In this document: positions 43,476 through 52,604 of the stretch, in pieces
Numbering within the stretch: position 1 is the first letter of the stretch
Layout of the letters: each line of letters starts with the position of its first letter
Notes under the pieces: model-generated
Databases searched by the model: none
Told to the model about the DNA's origin: nothing
What the model saw: only the letters and a program-made list of their open reading frames with translations
Translations under genes and position numbers: made by a program
From: Bacteroidota bacterium
GTDB lineage: Bacteria; Bacteroidota; Bacteroidia; Cytophagales; UBA9547
Assembly (NCBI GenBank): GCA_004293915.1
Contig: RDZG01000070.1
Location: 1-54,476 of the forward strand
Direction: 5' to 3'
DNA length: 54,476 bases

Positions 43476-46400
43476 TTAATGTGAAATAATAAGTTTTTTA
43501 TACGTTTTATTGCCCAATGATTCAATTTGAATTATGTATAATCCATTTGGCAGATTAAATATATCTATTTGATTATCAGCTGTTTCTAAAACTTTGTAAC
43601 CTAAACTATTTATCAATCTAATATTTAAAATTGTGTAGTTTTTTGTTGAAACTGTAATTTTATCATTTGCTGGATTTGGGTTTATGATAATATAATCTTC
43701 ATTATTTTCAAATATACTTTGTGTTATGCAATTTATACTTGTAATCATACTAGCCGAACACTGATTTGGATTTGTTCCAATTACTGTATAAACACCAGTA
43801 ATCGAAGTAGTTAGAATAGGTTGAGTTGAGTTTGTATGTCTCCAAAGATACGTATTTGCACCCGAAACGGTAAGCGAAGCAATATTGTTTTCGCAAGAAT
43901 TTGTATTTCCAGCAATGGTTAAAACTGGCGTAGCAAACACCAAAACTTGAATCGGTTTAATATCAACAAAACCCACGCCTGTATTGGTAGTAACTTGTTT
44001 TCTGATATAATACGTACCTGCAACAGAAACCAAATTTGGAGCAGTTACACTAATGGTTGCACCCGCATTTTGCCAATAGGTAACCGTACCCACCAAGTTT
44101 TTGGTATCAACAAAAGAAGTAGTTAAATCAGCCGTCAATCCCGAGCAAATCGAGATTGGACCAGTAACCGACAAAGTTGGATAGGGAGGACAATTTACAC
44201 TCATAATCGTTGTAATAATAGTAGTCGAACACTGATTTTGGTTTGTGCCAATTACTGTATAAACACCAGTAATCGAAGTAGTTAGAATAGGTTGAGTTGA
44301 GTTTGTAGGTCTCCAAAGATAGGAACTTGCACCCGAAATCGTAAGCGATGCTAAGTTGTTATCGCAAGAATTTGTATTTCCAGCAACGGTTAAAACAGGC
44401 GTTGCAAACACCAAAACTTGAATAGGTTTAATATCTACAAAACCTACACCTGTATTGGTAGTAACTTGTTTTCTGATATAATATGTTCCCGCAACAGAAA
44501 CCAAATTTGGAGCAGTAACGCTAATGGTTGCCCCTGCATTTTGCCAATAAGTTACAGTACCCACCAAGTTTTTGGTATCAACAAACGAAGTAGTTAAATC
44601 GGCTGTTAATCCTGAGCAAATGGAGATTGGACCTGTAACCGACAAAGTTGGATAGGGAGGACAATTTACACTTGTTATCGTTGTAATCATACTAGCCGAA
44701 CACTGATTTGGATTTGTGCCAATTACTGTATAAACACCAGTAATCGAAGTAGTTAGAATAGGTTGAGTTGAGTTTGTAGGTCTCCAAAGATACGTACTTG
44801 CACCCGAAACGGTAAGCGAAGCAATACTGTTATCGCAAGAATTTGTATTTCCAGCAACAGTTAAAACAGGAGTTGCAAACACCAAAACTTGAATTGGTTT
44901 AATATCTACAAAACCTACACCTGTATTGGTAGTAACTTGTTTTCTGATATAATATGTTCCCGCAACAGAAACCATATTAGGAGCAGTAACGCTAATGGTT
45001 GCACCCGCATTTTGCCAATAAGTAACGGTACCGACTAAGTTTTTAGTATCAACAAACGAAGTAGTTAAATCGGCTGTTAATCCCGAGCAAATGGAGATTG
45101 GACCTGTAACCGACAACGTAGGATACGGAGGACAATTTACACTTGTTATCGTTGTAATCATACTAGCCGAACACTGATTTGGATTTGTGCCAATTACTGT
45201 ATAAACACCTGTAATCGAAGTAGTTAGAATAGGTTGAGTTGAGTTTGTAGGTCTCCAAAGATAGGCAATTGCACCCGAAACGGTAAGGGAAGCAATACTG
45301 TTATCGCAAGAATTTGTATTTCCTGTGAGTGTTAAAACAGGACTATTTTTTATAATCACATCTATTGGTTTTATGTCCATAAATCCTACACCTGAAGTTG
45401 TAACTTGTTTTCTGATATAATACGTACCCGCAAGAGAAACCAAATTTGGAGCAGTTACACTGATAGTTGCAGCAGCATTTTGCCAATAAGTAACAGTACC
45501 AACTAAGTTTTTGGTATCAACAAATGCTGTAGTTAAGTTTGCCGTTAGCCCAGAGCAAATAGTAATAGGACTCGTAACAGATAATACTGGAGGTATCAAC
45601 GTTGAACTTGTCGCTACTCTGGAATAAAAAGGTTGATAAACTCTGATTTCTTTTATAGGTGTATTTTTTGCACCTTTTGCATCTAGTTCTAAAATATGAT
45701 TGGCATTTGAAATTCCTTGTGCAAGTGTAGAAACTACTTCTATTGCTGTACCAGGAGCGGTAGATGGGATAAATGTATCTGTGTAAAATGCTTTTGCCTG
45801 CCAAGTTATTGTAAATCCCGCTGCTAATGGCAATGCCGAATAGGGGCCATTTCCAAACCAAAACTGTGCAGGATCTATCACAAATTGCCCAGAATTTGAA
45901 GTAAAAGTGCTTCCCGATGTCGCTAATCCTGAAGTAATATTTACACTTGCAGTTCCATCGCCACCCGTTCTTGTACCAGTAACGCTATAAGTAAAATTGC
46001 TTCCTGCATTGTAAGTCAAAAATCGTAATGTCCAATCTTGTGCTCTTAGTAGGGGAGATGTATTCGGGTTGAATTTCATAATCGCACCTTTTTGCCAAGG
46101 CCAATCATAAGAGTTATGTCTAAAAAGTGTATCATAAGTATCATTTGGTCGTGTAAACATCACAGAACCAGCAATAGAAGATGGTCTTTTTGAATCAATA
46201 AGTACAGATGCACTGTCCATATTTGCAACTGGACTTTCGTGCACAATATCTATTTTGTTTCCGTTAAAAGGCAATGTTATTTTCCCATTAATTGCAAAAA
46301 TATCTTTTCCAACAACATAACTTTTCATCAATCCAAATGTATCAGCTGTTATCCATTTATTTGGTCTATAATGTAAATAAGGCATATATAATTTCGACAT

Positions 46401-47057
46401 CAAAAACCACCCTCTGTTATTCAAATGCGTTCCATCTGGTGCTAGGTCTGTTTCGAGCAAACTATTATCTTGTAAATATTTAAACCAAGGCGTACGCATA
46501 TCGATTAACTCAATTCCATATTTAGTAGCAAGTTCTGAAAAATAGCGAGGTCCACCTGAATTTACATTTCCTGAATTTTTGTCGCCAGTACCTACATGAT
46601 GATTTTGCATGGCAATTTCAGCTGCAGTGTTTGTTCTGATATAATTCAAAATATTTTCGTATTCAGGACCTTGATCTCCACCCCAAGCATTCCAACCATA
46701 CACATCAAAAAGAATTAAATCTGGATAAAATGTTTTAATATCATACGCCATTGGGTTTTGCAAACATCCAGCCCAGCATCCTCCAATTGCACGATTTATC
46801 ATAATTATATTTGCATTTGGATACCTGATTTTGAGGTATTTACGAACCGAATCAGACCATTCTTGCTTGGCAATAGACTGTCCATAAACCATAATTTTGA
46901 CCGTGTTTTTTTTGGTTGGCGTACTCGTAGCCAAAAGTTTCATAGTTCGTTGCAAGTATTTTCCAAAATTAGAAGTATCTCTTGGTGCAGGAAGTGTAAA
47001 TTGTGCAAAAAGTGAAATGGAAAGAAATATAAAGCTAGAAAGTAATTTTTTTTTCAT
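43476..47057 (-). CDS. Giant secreted SGNH-hydrolase-like protein with tandem Ig-like repeats and T9SS domain
   Basis: 1193 residues: signal peptide MKKKLLSSFIFLSISLFAQ, SGNH/GDSL-type domain (about 45-235; VYGQSIAKQEWSD as block I, APDGTHLNNRGW as the Asp-x-x-His block V), a beta-rich carbohydrate-binding-like domain (about 240-490), then four Ig-like repeat units of about 157 residues (about 490-1105; TLSVTGPISICSGLTADLTT, TYYIRKQVTT, GVYTVIGTNPNQCS) and a T9SS type A sorting domain (about 1115-1193, IINPNPANDKITVS). It is exported to the cell surface. SGNH domains deacylate or de-esterify glycans. Repeat units are nearly identical in DNA. It converges with the TonB receptor (9-base gap). 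Confidence 0.85.
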   Translation of the reverse strand: MKKKLLSSFIFLSISLFAQFTLPAPRDTSNFGKYLQRTMKLLATSTPTKKNTVKIMVYGQSIAKQEWSDSVRKYLKIRYPNANIIMINRAIGGCWAGCLQNPMAYDIKTFYPDLILFDVYGWNAWGGDQGPEYENILNYIRTNTAAEIAMQNHHVGTGDKNSGNVNSGGPRYFSELATKYGIELIDMRTPWFKYLQDNSLLETDLAPDGTHLNNRGWFLMSKLYMPYLHYRPNKWITADTFGLMKSYVVGKDIFAINGKITLPFNGNKIDIVHESPVANMDSASVLIDSKRPSSIAGSVMFTRPNDTYDTLFRHNSYDWPWQKGAIMKFNPNTSPLLRAQDWTLRFLTYNAGSNFTYSVTGTRTGGDGTASVNITSGLATSGSTFTSNSGQFVIDPAQFWFGNGPYSALPLAAGFTITWQAKAFYTDTFIPSTAPGTAIEVVSTLAQGISNANHILELDAKGAKNTPIKEIRVYQPFYSRVATSSTLIPPVLSVTSPITICSGLTANLTTAFVDTKNLVGTVTYWQNAAATISVTAPNLVSLAGTYYIRKQVTTSGVGFMDIKPIDVIIKNSPVLTLTGNTNSCDNSIASLTVSGAIAYLWRPTNSTQPILTTSITGVYTVIGTNPNQCSASMITTITSVNCPPYPTLSVTGPISICSGLTADLTTSFVDTKNLVGTVTYWQNAGATISVTAPNMVSVAGTYYIRKQVTTNTGVGFVDIKPIQVLVFATPVLTVAGNTNSCDNSIASLTVSGASTYLWRPTNSTQPILTTSITGVYTVIGTNPNQCSASMITTITSVNCPPYPTLSVTGPISICSGLTADLTTSFVDTKNLVGTVTYWQNAGATISVTAPNLVSVAGTYYIRKQVTTNTGVGFVDIKPIQVLVFATPVLTVAGNTNSCDNNLASLTISGASSYLWRPTNSTQPILTTSITGVYTVIGTNQNQCSTTIITTIMSVNCPPYPTLSVTGPISICSGLTADLTTSFVDTKNLVGTVTYWQNAGATISVTAPNLVSVAGTYYIRKQVTTNTGVGFVDIKPIQVLVFATPVLTIAGNTNSCENNIASLTVSGANTYLWRHTNSTQPILTTSITGVYTVIGTNPNQCSASMITSINCITQSIFENNEDYIIINPNPANDKITVSTKNYTILNIRLINSLGYKVLETADNQIDIFNLPNGLYIIQIESLGNKTYKKLIISH
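43730..45600 (-). repeat. Four tandem coding repeats of 471 bp
   Basis: The marker GGACAATTTACAC and its surroundings recur at intervals of exactly 471 bases (for example segments beginning at 44170, 44641 and 45112). The two central units are nearly identical at DNA level, including synonymous positions; the outer units diverge more. This is the classic pattern of unequal crossing-over within a gene. Confidence 0.85.
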
Positions 47058-47209
47058 GTTGGATGTAAGTAGTATTACAAAAATACTATATAATCTTTTA
47101 ATATTTATATATTATATGATTAATTTCTTTACATGATTAATTTTATTCAAATTCAAAATGTTTGAAAATCTAAAATGATGCACATATAAAAAAGAATTCA
47201 AACTTAAAA

Positions 47210-47965
47210 TCAACTCAAAACTTTTTCGTTTTTGTCAAATTGAGTTATCCAAAAATTATTAAAGCCTTCGCCTATCACGATTTGCAAAAATTGGTTTTGA
47301 AGCAATTCGAGTATCGATAAAAAATTAAATATAATGGCAATTTTATCTGGCATATTAGTAATCACTTCCTCAAAAGATATTTTTTTTGATTTTGATACCA
47401 ATTCTAATATATAAGCTTTTTGATGTTCGATGGTGTATGGATATGGTACTACTTTATGGATGGGTTTGCTTAACTCGTTTTGGTGTTTTTCAACAATTCG
47501 CATATAGACTTTGAGCAATTTATAAAGATCTAAATCTTGTAATTCGGATTCAACATTGTTTCGTTCGCCAATAAGTTTGAGTTCGTCAGCAATGTTTCCA
47601 CGTTTTTCCATTTGCAAACGGTTCGATTCCATTTCAGCAAGAGTTTCGACCACCGATTTGTATTTTTTGTATTCTAATAAATGTTTGATTAATTCTTCTC
47701 GTGGGTCGATTTCGTTTCCAAGAACATCAATTTCGGGTCGAGGAAGCAACATTTTTGCTTTAATTTGCATCAAAGTGGCAGCTACCAAAATAAATTCGCT
47801 TGCTATTTCCAAATTCGTATCTCTAATGTGATGAATATATCCCAAAAAATCATCTGTTATTTTAGCAATTGGAATATCACGAATATCTAATTCATCACGT
47901 TCGATAAAGAACAAAAGCAAATCGAATGGACCTTGAAAAAGCGGTAATTTTATTTCGTATGACAT
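47210..47965 (-). CDS. scpA: Segregation and condensation protein A
   Basis: A 251-residue kleisin of the SMC condensin complex. The N-terminal SMC-binding part reads KLPLFQGPFDLLLFFIERDELDIRDIPIAKIT (1-35), then EFILVAATLMQIKAKMLLPRPE (about 57-78), typical of ScpA. The C-terminal winged helix (about 190-250) has ISFEEVITNMPDKIAIIFNFLSILELL. It bridges the SMC heads during chromosome segregation. ScpB is not within the window. It follows thiL by 19 bases on the same strand. Confidence 0.95.
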   Translation of the reverse strand: MSYEIKLPLFQGPFDLLLFFIERDELDIRDIPIAKITDDFLGYIHHIRDTNLEIASEFILVAATLMQIKAKMLLPRPEIDVLGNEIDPREELIKHLLEYKKYKSVVETLAEMESNRLQMEKRGNIADELKLIGERNNVESELQDLDLYKLLKVYMRIVEKHQNELSKPIHKVVPYPYTIEHQKAYILELVSKSKKISFEEVITNMPDKIAIIFNFLSILELLQNQFLQIVIGEGFNNFWITQFDKNEKVLS

Positions 47966-47984
47966 CTTTTTTATGTATTTTCAA

Positions 47985-49010
47985 CTAAAAATGTACCCAA
48001 CCTTGTGCCTCAATGGGTACGGTATTGCCATTTAAGGTTACCAAATTTACTCCTTTTTCTTTTTCGACCATGTAACCAATGGTAGAAATTTCTGGATTGT
48101 TTTTTATTTTTTCGTAATCTACTTGACTCACAGTAAAAAGCAATTCGTAATCTTCGCCACCATTGAGCATACAAGCACTCGAACTTAAATTGAGTTCCGA
48201 AATCGTTTCTAATGTGCGATTATCAAGTGGCAATTTGTCTTCAAAAATATGTGCTCCCAACTGCGATTGCGAACAAATATGCATCAACTCCGAAGCCAAT
48301 CCATCCGAAATATCAATCATCGAAGTTGGAATAAGTTTTTTCTCGTCAAACTCATGTACGATATCGAGCCTTGCTGTTGGTTTGAGCTGTCTGCCAACCA
48401 CATAATCTTTGTCGGTAAGTTGCGGTTGCATAGTTGGGTCTGCCATATAAACTTCTTTTTCTCTTCGCAACAATTGCAAACCAACATAAGCAGCACCCAA
48501 ATCGCCAGTTACACATATAATATCGCCTTTTTTAGCTGTACTTCGTTTCACTATTTTTTCGGAAGGGGCAACGCCAGTTACTGTAATTGAAATAATTAAA
48601 CCTTTTGGCGAAGCAGTGGTGTCGCCACCTACCAAATCGACTTTATAAGCCTCACAAGCAGCCAAAATGCCATCATACAACTCGTCAATTGCCTCGACCG
48701 AAAACCGATTACTTAGTGCTAAACATACTGTAATTTGTTTAGCTATGCCATTCATGGCAGCAATATCCGATACGTTTGTTGCCACAGCTTTGTAGCCCAA
48801 ATGCGACAAAGGCGTGTAAGCCAAATCAAAATGAATGCCCTCAACCATCATATCAGTAGAGAGTAATAACTTTTCGGAAGCATCAATAGAAATAACGGCA
48901 GCATCATCTCCAATGCCAAGTTCAGAAGAAGCGTTTTGTAGTTTTATTTTAGATTTTATATGATTGATAAGTCCAAACTCGCCTAGTTTTCCAATTTCGG
49001 TACGTTGCAT
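47985..49010 (-). CDS. thiL: Thiamine-monophosphate kinase
   Basis: About 341 residues from ATG 49010 (MQRTEIGKLGEFGLINHI); a TTG at 49028 would add six residues. ThiL phosphorylates thiamine monophosphate to the diphosphate cofactor. Visible motifs: GIGDDAAVISI (about 32-42, metal and substrate), STDMMVEGIHFD (about 52-63), NVSDIAAMNG (about 79-88), VGGDTTASPKG (about 126-136), CVTGDLGAAYVG, MIDISDGLASEL (about 215) and LNGGEDYELLFTV (about 263). All catalytic Asp clusters are present. Confidence 0.95.
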   Translation of the reverse strand: MQRTEIGKLGEFGLINHIKSKIKLQNASSELGIGDDAAVISIDASEKLLLSTDMMVEGIHFDLAYTPLSHLGYKAVATNVSDIAAMNGIAKQITVCLALSNRFSVEAIDELYDGILAACEAYKVDLVGGDTTASPKGLIISITVTGVAPSEKIVKRSTAKKGDIICVTGDLGAAYVGLQLLRREKEVYMADPTMQPQLTDKDYVVGRQLKPTARLDIVHEFDEKKLIPTSMIDISDGLASELMHICSQSQLGAHIFEDKLPLDNRTLETISELNLSSSACMLNGGEDYELLFTVSQVDYEKIKNNPEISTIGYMVEKEKGVNLVTLNGNTVPIEAQGWVHF

Positions 49011-49098
49011 AAATTCTTTTTTTTGCAAAGCTAAGCATTTGTAATGCTTTTCAAAAAGTAGGTTGAAATGATATTTATTTTATATTTCAATTATCCCT

Positions 49099-49162
49099 AA
49101 GCTGCTGTCTAGTCAGTGCAGCGATTGTAGAATTAGAAATAAAAATAATATTTATTGGTTTA
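49099..49162. repeat. Diverged repeat, left copy, beside the HEAT-like and hicAB genes
   Basis: GCTG-N-AGTCAGTGCAGCGATTGT and the following AT-rich stretch resemble 50739-50806 at roughly 70% over about 65 bases, in direct orientation; weaker similarity may extend further. The pair encloses the secreted protein at 49296 and the hicAB genes. The function is unknown; perhaps remnants of a mobile element or of a boundary duplication. Confidence 0.45.
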
Positions 49163-49295
49163 TTTTTGAAGATCAACATCAGAATTATTTTTCTTTCAAT
49201 ATGTCATCTGTACATTTTTAATTGCTGATTAAAGTTTTAAAAAGCTAGATGTTTAATTTTTGTTGGTTCTTTCGGATGCTTAAATTAGTAGTAAC

Positions 49296-50153
49296 TTAGT
49301 AAGTTTTTTTTTCAATTTCTGAAATATCAATATTGTTACTTTTGAGTAAATTCAAAAAACCTACTTTTGATTTTTCCCAACTTCTGTCATTTTTCATTTT
49401 AAAAATTATAGCTTTATTTACTTCATAATCTTTATATTTAATTAATTCTTGAAGTGCAGCGTAATATTCTTTTGTACCCAAAGTCTTAAATGTTGTTTGA
49501 TTTAGGTATTGAATTATTGCATCTTTAATATTTTTTGAATAATCTTCTTTATTCCATTTAGATAAATAAAAGATTGCTTCTTTGTTGCATTGTTCGAAGG
49601 CAAGTTTTGAAATTTGTGTTACACATGGTTGTTGATAGACCCTATTTTGTAAAGCAGCATTTATTAACATTCTATGTGGTTTTGGGCTAAATAAGGTGAT
49701 ACTATCAAATTGATACAATATTTTATCAGTAGACTTTTTAAAATCACCTATTTTATTTAAATATCTAAAATAGAGTTCACAAGAAATATAGTATTGTGAT
49801 TTTATACATCCACTATAAGTCTGAACTATTTTATCTTGTAAAATAAATTTTCTGAAAATTTCCATTAGGTTTGGATATGACTTTTCAACTAGAGCCCAAC
49901 TAGCGTAGCAAGCAACAACCGCATTTTTATTTTCTACTAATAGCATTAATTCTTCTATTGAAGCAATCTCTTTTAACAATTTAAAATTTTTGTAGTTTTC
50001 GCTTTCTCTGCCTTCCATTCCAATGTGCTCTTCTTGAAGCTCATTAATTTTAACTATACTATCAACAATATCTGTCAATTTTTTTGGTTGACCATTTAAA
50101 AAAATAGCATTTAAAAGTATTATTGAAAAAACTGTGTATTTTATTGGCTTCAT
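49296..50153 (-). CDS. Exported helical-repeat protein, unknown function
   Basis: 285 residues with signal peptide MKPIKYTVFSIILLNAIFLNG. The mature part is helical with HEAT-like spacing (LLVENKNAVVACYASWALVEK, about 75-95; NRVYQQPCVTQISKLAFEQCN; NKAIIFKMKNDRSWEKSKVGFLNLLKS at the end). A short segment resembles PBS lyase HEAT motifs. It is probably periplasmic. No catalytic motif is recognised. Flanked by intergenic sequence with a diverged repeat on both sides of the 49.1-50.8 kb region. Confidence 0.65.
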   Translation of the reverse strand: MKPIKYTVFSIILLNAIFLNGQPKKLTDIVDSIVKINELQEEHIGMEGRESENYKNFKLLKEIASIEELMLLVENKNAVVACYASWALVEKSYPNLMEIFRKFILQDKIVQTYSGCIKSQYYISCELYFRYLNKIGDFKKSTDKILYQFDSITLFSPKPHRMLINAALQNRVYQQPCVTQISKLAFEQCNKEAIFYLSKWNKEDYSKNIKDAIIQYLNQTTFKTLGTKEYYAALQELIKYKDYEVNKAIIFKMKNDRSWEKSKVGFLNLLKSNNIDISEIEKKTY

Positions 50154-50281
50154 ACGTTTTAATTAGTTTTTAAATAATATTTGTAAAGAAAATTCTAAAG
50201 TAAAATTATCAAATTTGATTTTTTTATTTTAAAAATCCGAACATGAGTATTCACTTATTATTCAATAATCAAATTACAATT

Positions 50282-50497
50282 TTATATTGCCAAACACATT
50301 ATTTCACTTTCGCTTTGCGATTGTGGGAAGGGCATATTTTCTTCTTTTAAACCTTCTAAATGAAAGGTTATGGCATCAAAAATATTTTTTTCAGCTATTT
50401 CTTTTGTACTTCCAGAGGCAACTACACCTGCCATATCAGGCAAATAGGCACTAAAACCCGTTTGCGTTTTTTCAAATACCACTAAATATTTTATCAT
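50282..50497 (-). CDS. hicB: HicB-family antitoxin
   Basis: A 71-residue protein with the HicB partial RNase-H-like fold: MIKYLVVFEKTQTGFSAYLPDMAGVVASGST (about 1-30), then AEKNIFDAITFHLEGLKEENMPFPQSQS, which matches the family's E-A-x-x-N/A-I-x-x-H-L-E-x-L motif. It is short; the C-terminal DNA-binding domain of many HicBs is absent. It overlaps hicA by four bases (toxin first, antitoxin second), as usual for this order. Confidence 0.85.
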   Translation of the reverse strand: MIKYLVVFEKTQTGFSAYLPDMAGVVASGSTKEIAEKNIFDAITFHLEGLKEENMPFPQSQSESEIMCLAI

Positions 50498-50688
50498 TTC
50501 AATTTTAAGTTAGCTTGTTTTAAAATACTGTTCAACGTGCCTAACGCAACTTCATCCGATAAATGATGAGCTGCAATAGTTACCAAACCTTGTTTTGTAG
50601 GATGTTTGTACTGTTTGTAACTCCCTTTTTGTCTTGCTACATACCATCCATCCGTTTCTATAAGCTTGATTACTTCTTTAAATTTCAT
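50494..50688 (-). CDS. hicA: HicA-family toxin, likely altered active site
   Basis: 64 residues matching the HicA double-stranded RNA-binding-like fold: MKFKEVIKLIETDGWYVARQKGSYKQYKHPTKQGLVTIAAHH, then SDEVALGTLNSILKQANLK. HicA cleaves mRNA and needs the histidine of the G-S-H motif. Here this motif reads GSY (about residues 22-24), so the catalytic His is replaced by Tyr; the His of YKHP remains. The toxin may be inactive or use another residue. It is the first gene of the hicAB operon. Confidence 0.82.
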   Translation of the reverse strand: MKFKEVIKLIETDGWYVARQKGSYKQYKHPTKQGLVTIAAHHLSDEVALGTLNSILKQANLKLK

Positions 50689-50738
50689 GTTTCGAATTTA
50701 ATAATAATGTTTTAAATATTTAATACAAATTCGTTACA

Positions 50739-50806
50739 CAGGCTGTATGACAAGTCAGTGAAGCGGTTGTCGAACTACAAACAATAACCGATATTTATCG
50801 ATTTAA
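50739..50806. repeat. Diverged repeat, right copy
   Basis: Segment GGCTGTATGACAAGTCAGTG and the following AT-rich stretch align with 49099-49162 in direct orientation. See the left copy. Confidence 0.45.
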
Positions 50807-50964
50807 AATACACTAAGTTCCAGTTTTTCTTTTCTAATGACATAGCAATTAATATACATTTGCGAGGATTAAAATCCGCTTTTCCTGTTCTTCGGCAATC
50901 GCTTAATTATCAAACAACCAGAATACATAAAGTATGCTTTCCAATTTTTTTGTTCATTAAAGTT

Positions 50965-51396
50965 TCATGTTTCAATACGAGTCCATTTCCATGCATAAAA
51001 GATGATTAGACAAAGTTGAACAACTTCTATAGCTGCAGCAAAATACATGTGTACCCACGCTTCTCCTACCAAATTAAATAACATGTAAGGAATAAAAACC
51101 GCAGCCACTATTATGTTTGTCAAACGATTTACTTTTGCTGGCAATGCAACTGAAAAGAATATCATAAGCACTGGAATAGCAACAAAAAACATGGCAAACA
51201 TTAAAAAAAATTGTGAAATATCAAATACAAACGCTTTGCCCGCTAATATATCTTTTATACAACCTGGCATATATAAATGAAAATAATCAACATAGATATA
51301 TAGAAACATAAAACTTGTCCATAGCATAGCGATTTTTATTTTTACATTGATTTTGATCTCTTCAAATGTATTTTGTGATGTTGTTTGAGTGTTCAT
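50965..51396 (-). CDS. DUF6326 membrane protein
   Basis: A 143-residue protein with four predicted membrane helices (about 22-40, 60-85, 90-112, 118-137). The start is hydrophilic (MNTQTTSQNTFEEIKINVKIKIAMLWTSFMFLYIYVDYFHLY); the conserved DYFxLYxPG motif reads DYFHLYMPGCI. This matches the small DUF6326 family. The function is unknown. It is last in a run of four genes on the same strand beginning with the Crp/Fnr regulator. Confidence 0.8.
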   Translation of the reverse strand: MNTQTTSQNTFEEIKINVKIKIAMLWTSFMFLYIYVDYFHLYMPGCIKDILAGKAFVFDISQFFLMFAMFFVAIPVLMIFFSVALPAKVNRLTNIIVAAVFIPYMLFNLVGEAWVHMYFAAAIEVVQLCLIIFYAWKWTRIET

Positions 51397-51483
51397 AAAT
51401 TGTAAATTTTATTTTTGATAAATAGAAAATGTAAAAGCTGAAACCAAGTTTCAAAGTAAATTCTAAGCCTTTTTTCTTTGAAA

Positions 51484-51855
51484 TTATCTTATAAATTCAA
51501 TTACTTGGGCACTCACTGTTATAGTTCTTTTGATATAAAAAGGAGCAAAACCACTAAAATGTTCTTCTGTCATTACGTTTATTATGGCTTTTGAGCCATT
51601 TACTAAATTGGCTTTTTTTATCATCGCTGAATACGCATTTTCATACAATTGCCTTTTGTTGATACCACCAATGGCAAAAACATAAGAAGCCTCAGAGCTT
51701 CCGCTTACTTGTTCAATCACTTTAAAATTATTCTCTTTTAAATGCACCTCAGTAGCGTTTTGATTGTGGTTTGTTACAAAGGCATGTCCAACGCCACAAG
51801 AATTAAGTATTGCCGTTAACAATACTAAAATAAAATACATGCTAATCTTTTTCAT
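51484..51855 (-). CDS. DUF6567 lipoprotein
   Basis: A 123-residue lipoprotein; the lipobox is in ILNSCGVGHAFVTNHNQNATEVHL (Cys about 20). The conserved part has KENNFKVIEQVSGSSEASYVFAIGGI and AYSAMIKKANLVNGSKAIINVMTEEH, characteristic of DUF6567. It is probably in the periplasm or on the outer membrane. The function is unknown. Located between the DUF6326 and beta-barrel genes. Confidence 0.8.
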   Translation of the reverse strand: MKKISMYFILVLLTAILNSCGVGHAFVTNHNQNATEVHLKENNFKVIEQVSGSSEASYVFAIGGINKRQLYENAYSAMIKKANLVNGSKAIINVMTEEHFSGFAPFYIKRTITVSAQVIEFIR

Positions 51856-51900
51856 TGTAGTAATATTTATTGGTTTATTATTGAGTTATTTATTATTGAA

Positions 51901-52524
51901 TTAAAAATTATATCCGAAATGAAGTCCGATTTCAGGGGTGTATTTAGACCATTTGTCATCTTTTTGTTTAAAACCATCGGGCATTTCAGTATGAATAGGT
52001 CGTCCAGCAATCCCAATTGAGGGCTGAATAAAAAATCTATCTTTGAAAAGTTTGAAATGATAGCCAACTCGAAAAGTGTTGAAAATATGGAATCCATTAT
52101 CTATCTTTTTACCGTTTTCGTTCACAAATATTTGCCACATAGGCATTACATGCACGGCTGCATAAAGACCTTTCCAAAAATACCTTTGATAGACAAGTGC
52201 AATACCAAACTCACGAATATATCCTAGATATTTTTCTTCCTTATCTGCATATTTTGAACTTAAAAATGGGTTAAGTCCTAGCGGCCAAGCATATTTCCAA
52301 GTAATAAGTTCGATTGAAATTACATCTTTTCCAGTAAGGCGATAACCTAAATTTAATTGAAAAAAATCGGGCTTCTCAACTGGCGATAAATTGCCTAATA
52401 AAAATAGGGTACTGCCCACAAAACACTTTTTATAAGTAGTGTCTGTTTTTGCATATTGTGCATTCACCTGTAAATTGCCTGCCAAAACAAAGGCAAGTCC
52501 AATTTGTAAAATTTTCTTTTGCAT
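51901..52524 (-). CDS. Predicted outer-membrane beta-barrel protein
   Basis: 207 residues with signal peptide MQKKILQIGLAFVLAGNLQVNAQ, then alternating aromatic strands (FFQLNLGYRLTGKDVISIELIT, FGIALVYQRYFWKGLYAAVHVM, RVGYHFKLFKDRFFIQPSIGI) and a final strand ending PEIGLHFGYNF with C-terminal Phe, as required by the BAM complex. I do not recognise a named family. Probably an eight-stranded barrel. Regulated with its neighbours, if at all, by the Crp/Fnr-type gene 80 bases upstream. Confidence 0.75.
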   Translation of the reverse strand: MQKKILQIGLAFVLAGNLQVNAQYAKTDTTYKKCFVGSTLFLLGNLSPVEKPDFFQLNLGYRLTGKDVISIELITWKYAWPLGLNPFLSSKYADKEEKYLGYIREFGIALVYQRYFWKGLYAAVHVMPMWQIFVNENGKKIDNGFHIFNTFRVGYHFKLFKDRFFIQPSIGIAGRPIHTEMPDGFKQKDDKWSKYTPEIGLHFGYNF

Positions 52525-52604
52525 ATCTTTTTAATGTTAAATGATAGTGCAAAAGTATGCCGTTGAAATGCTATAAATCGTTCACTTAAGTTAAGAAATA
52601 ATCT

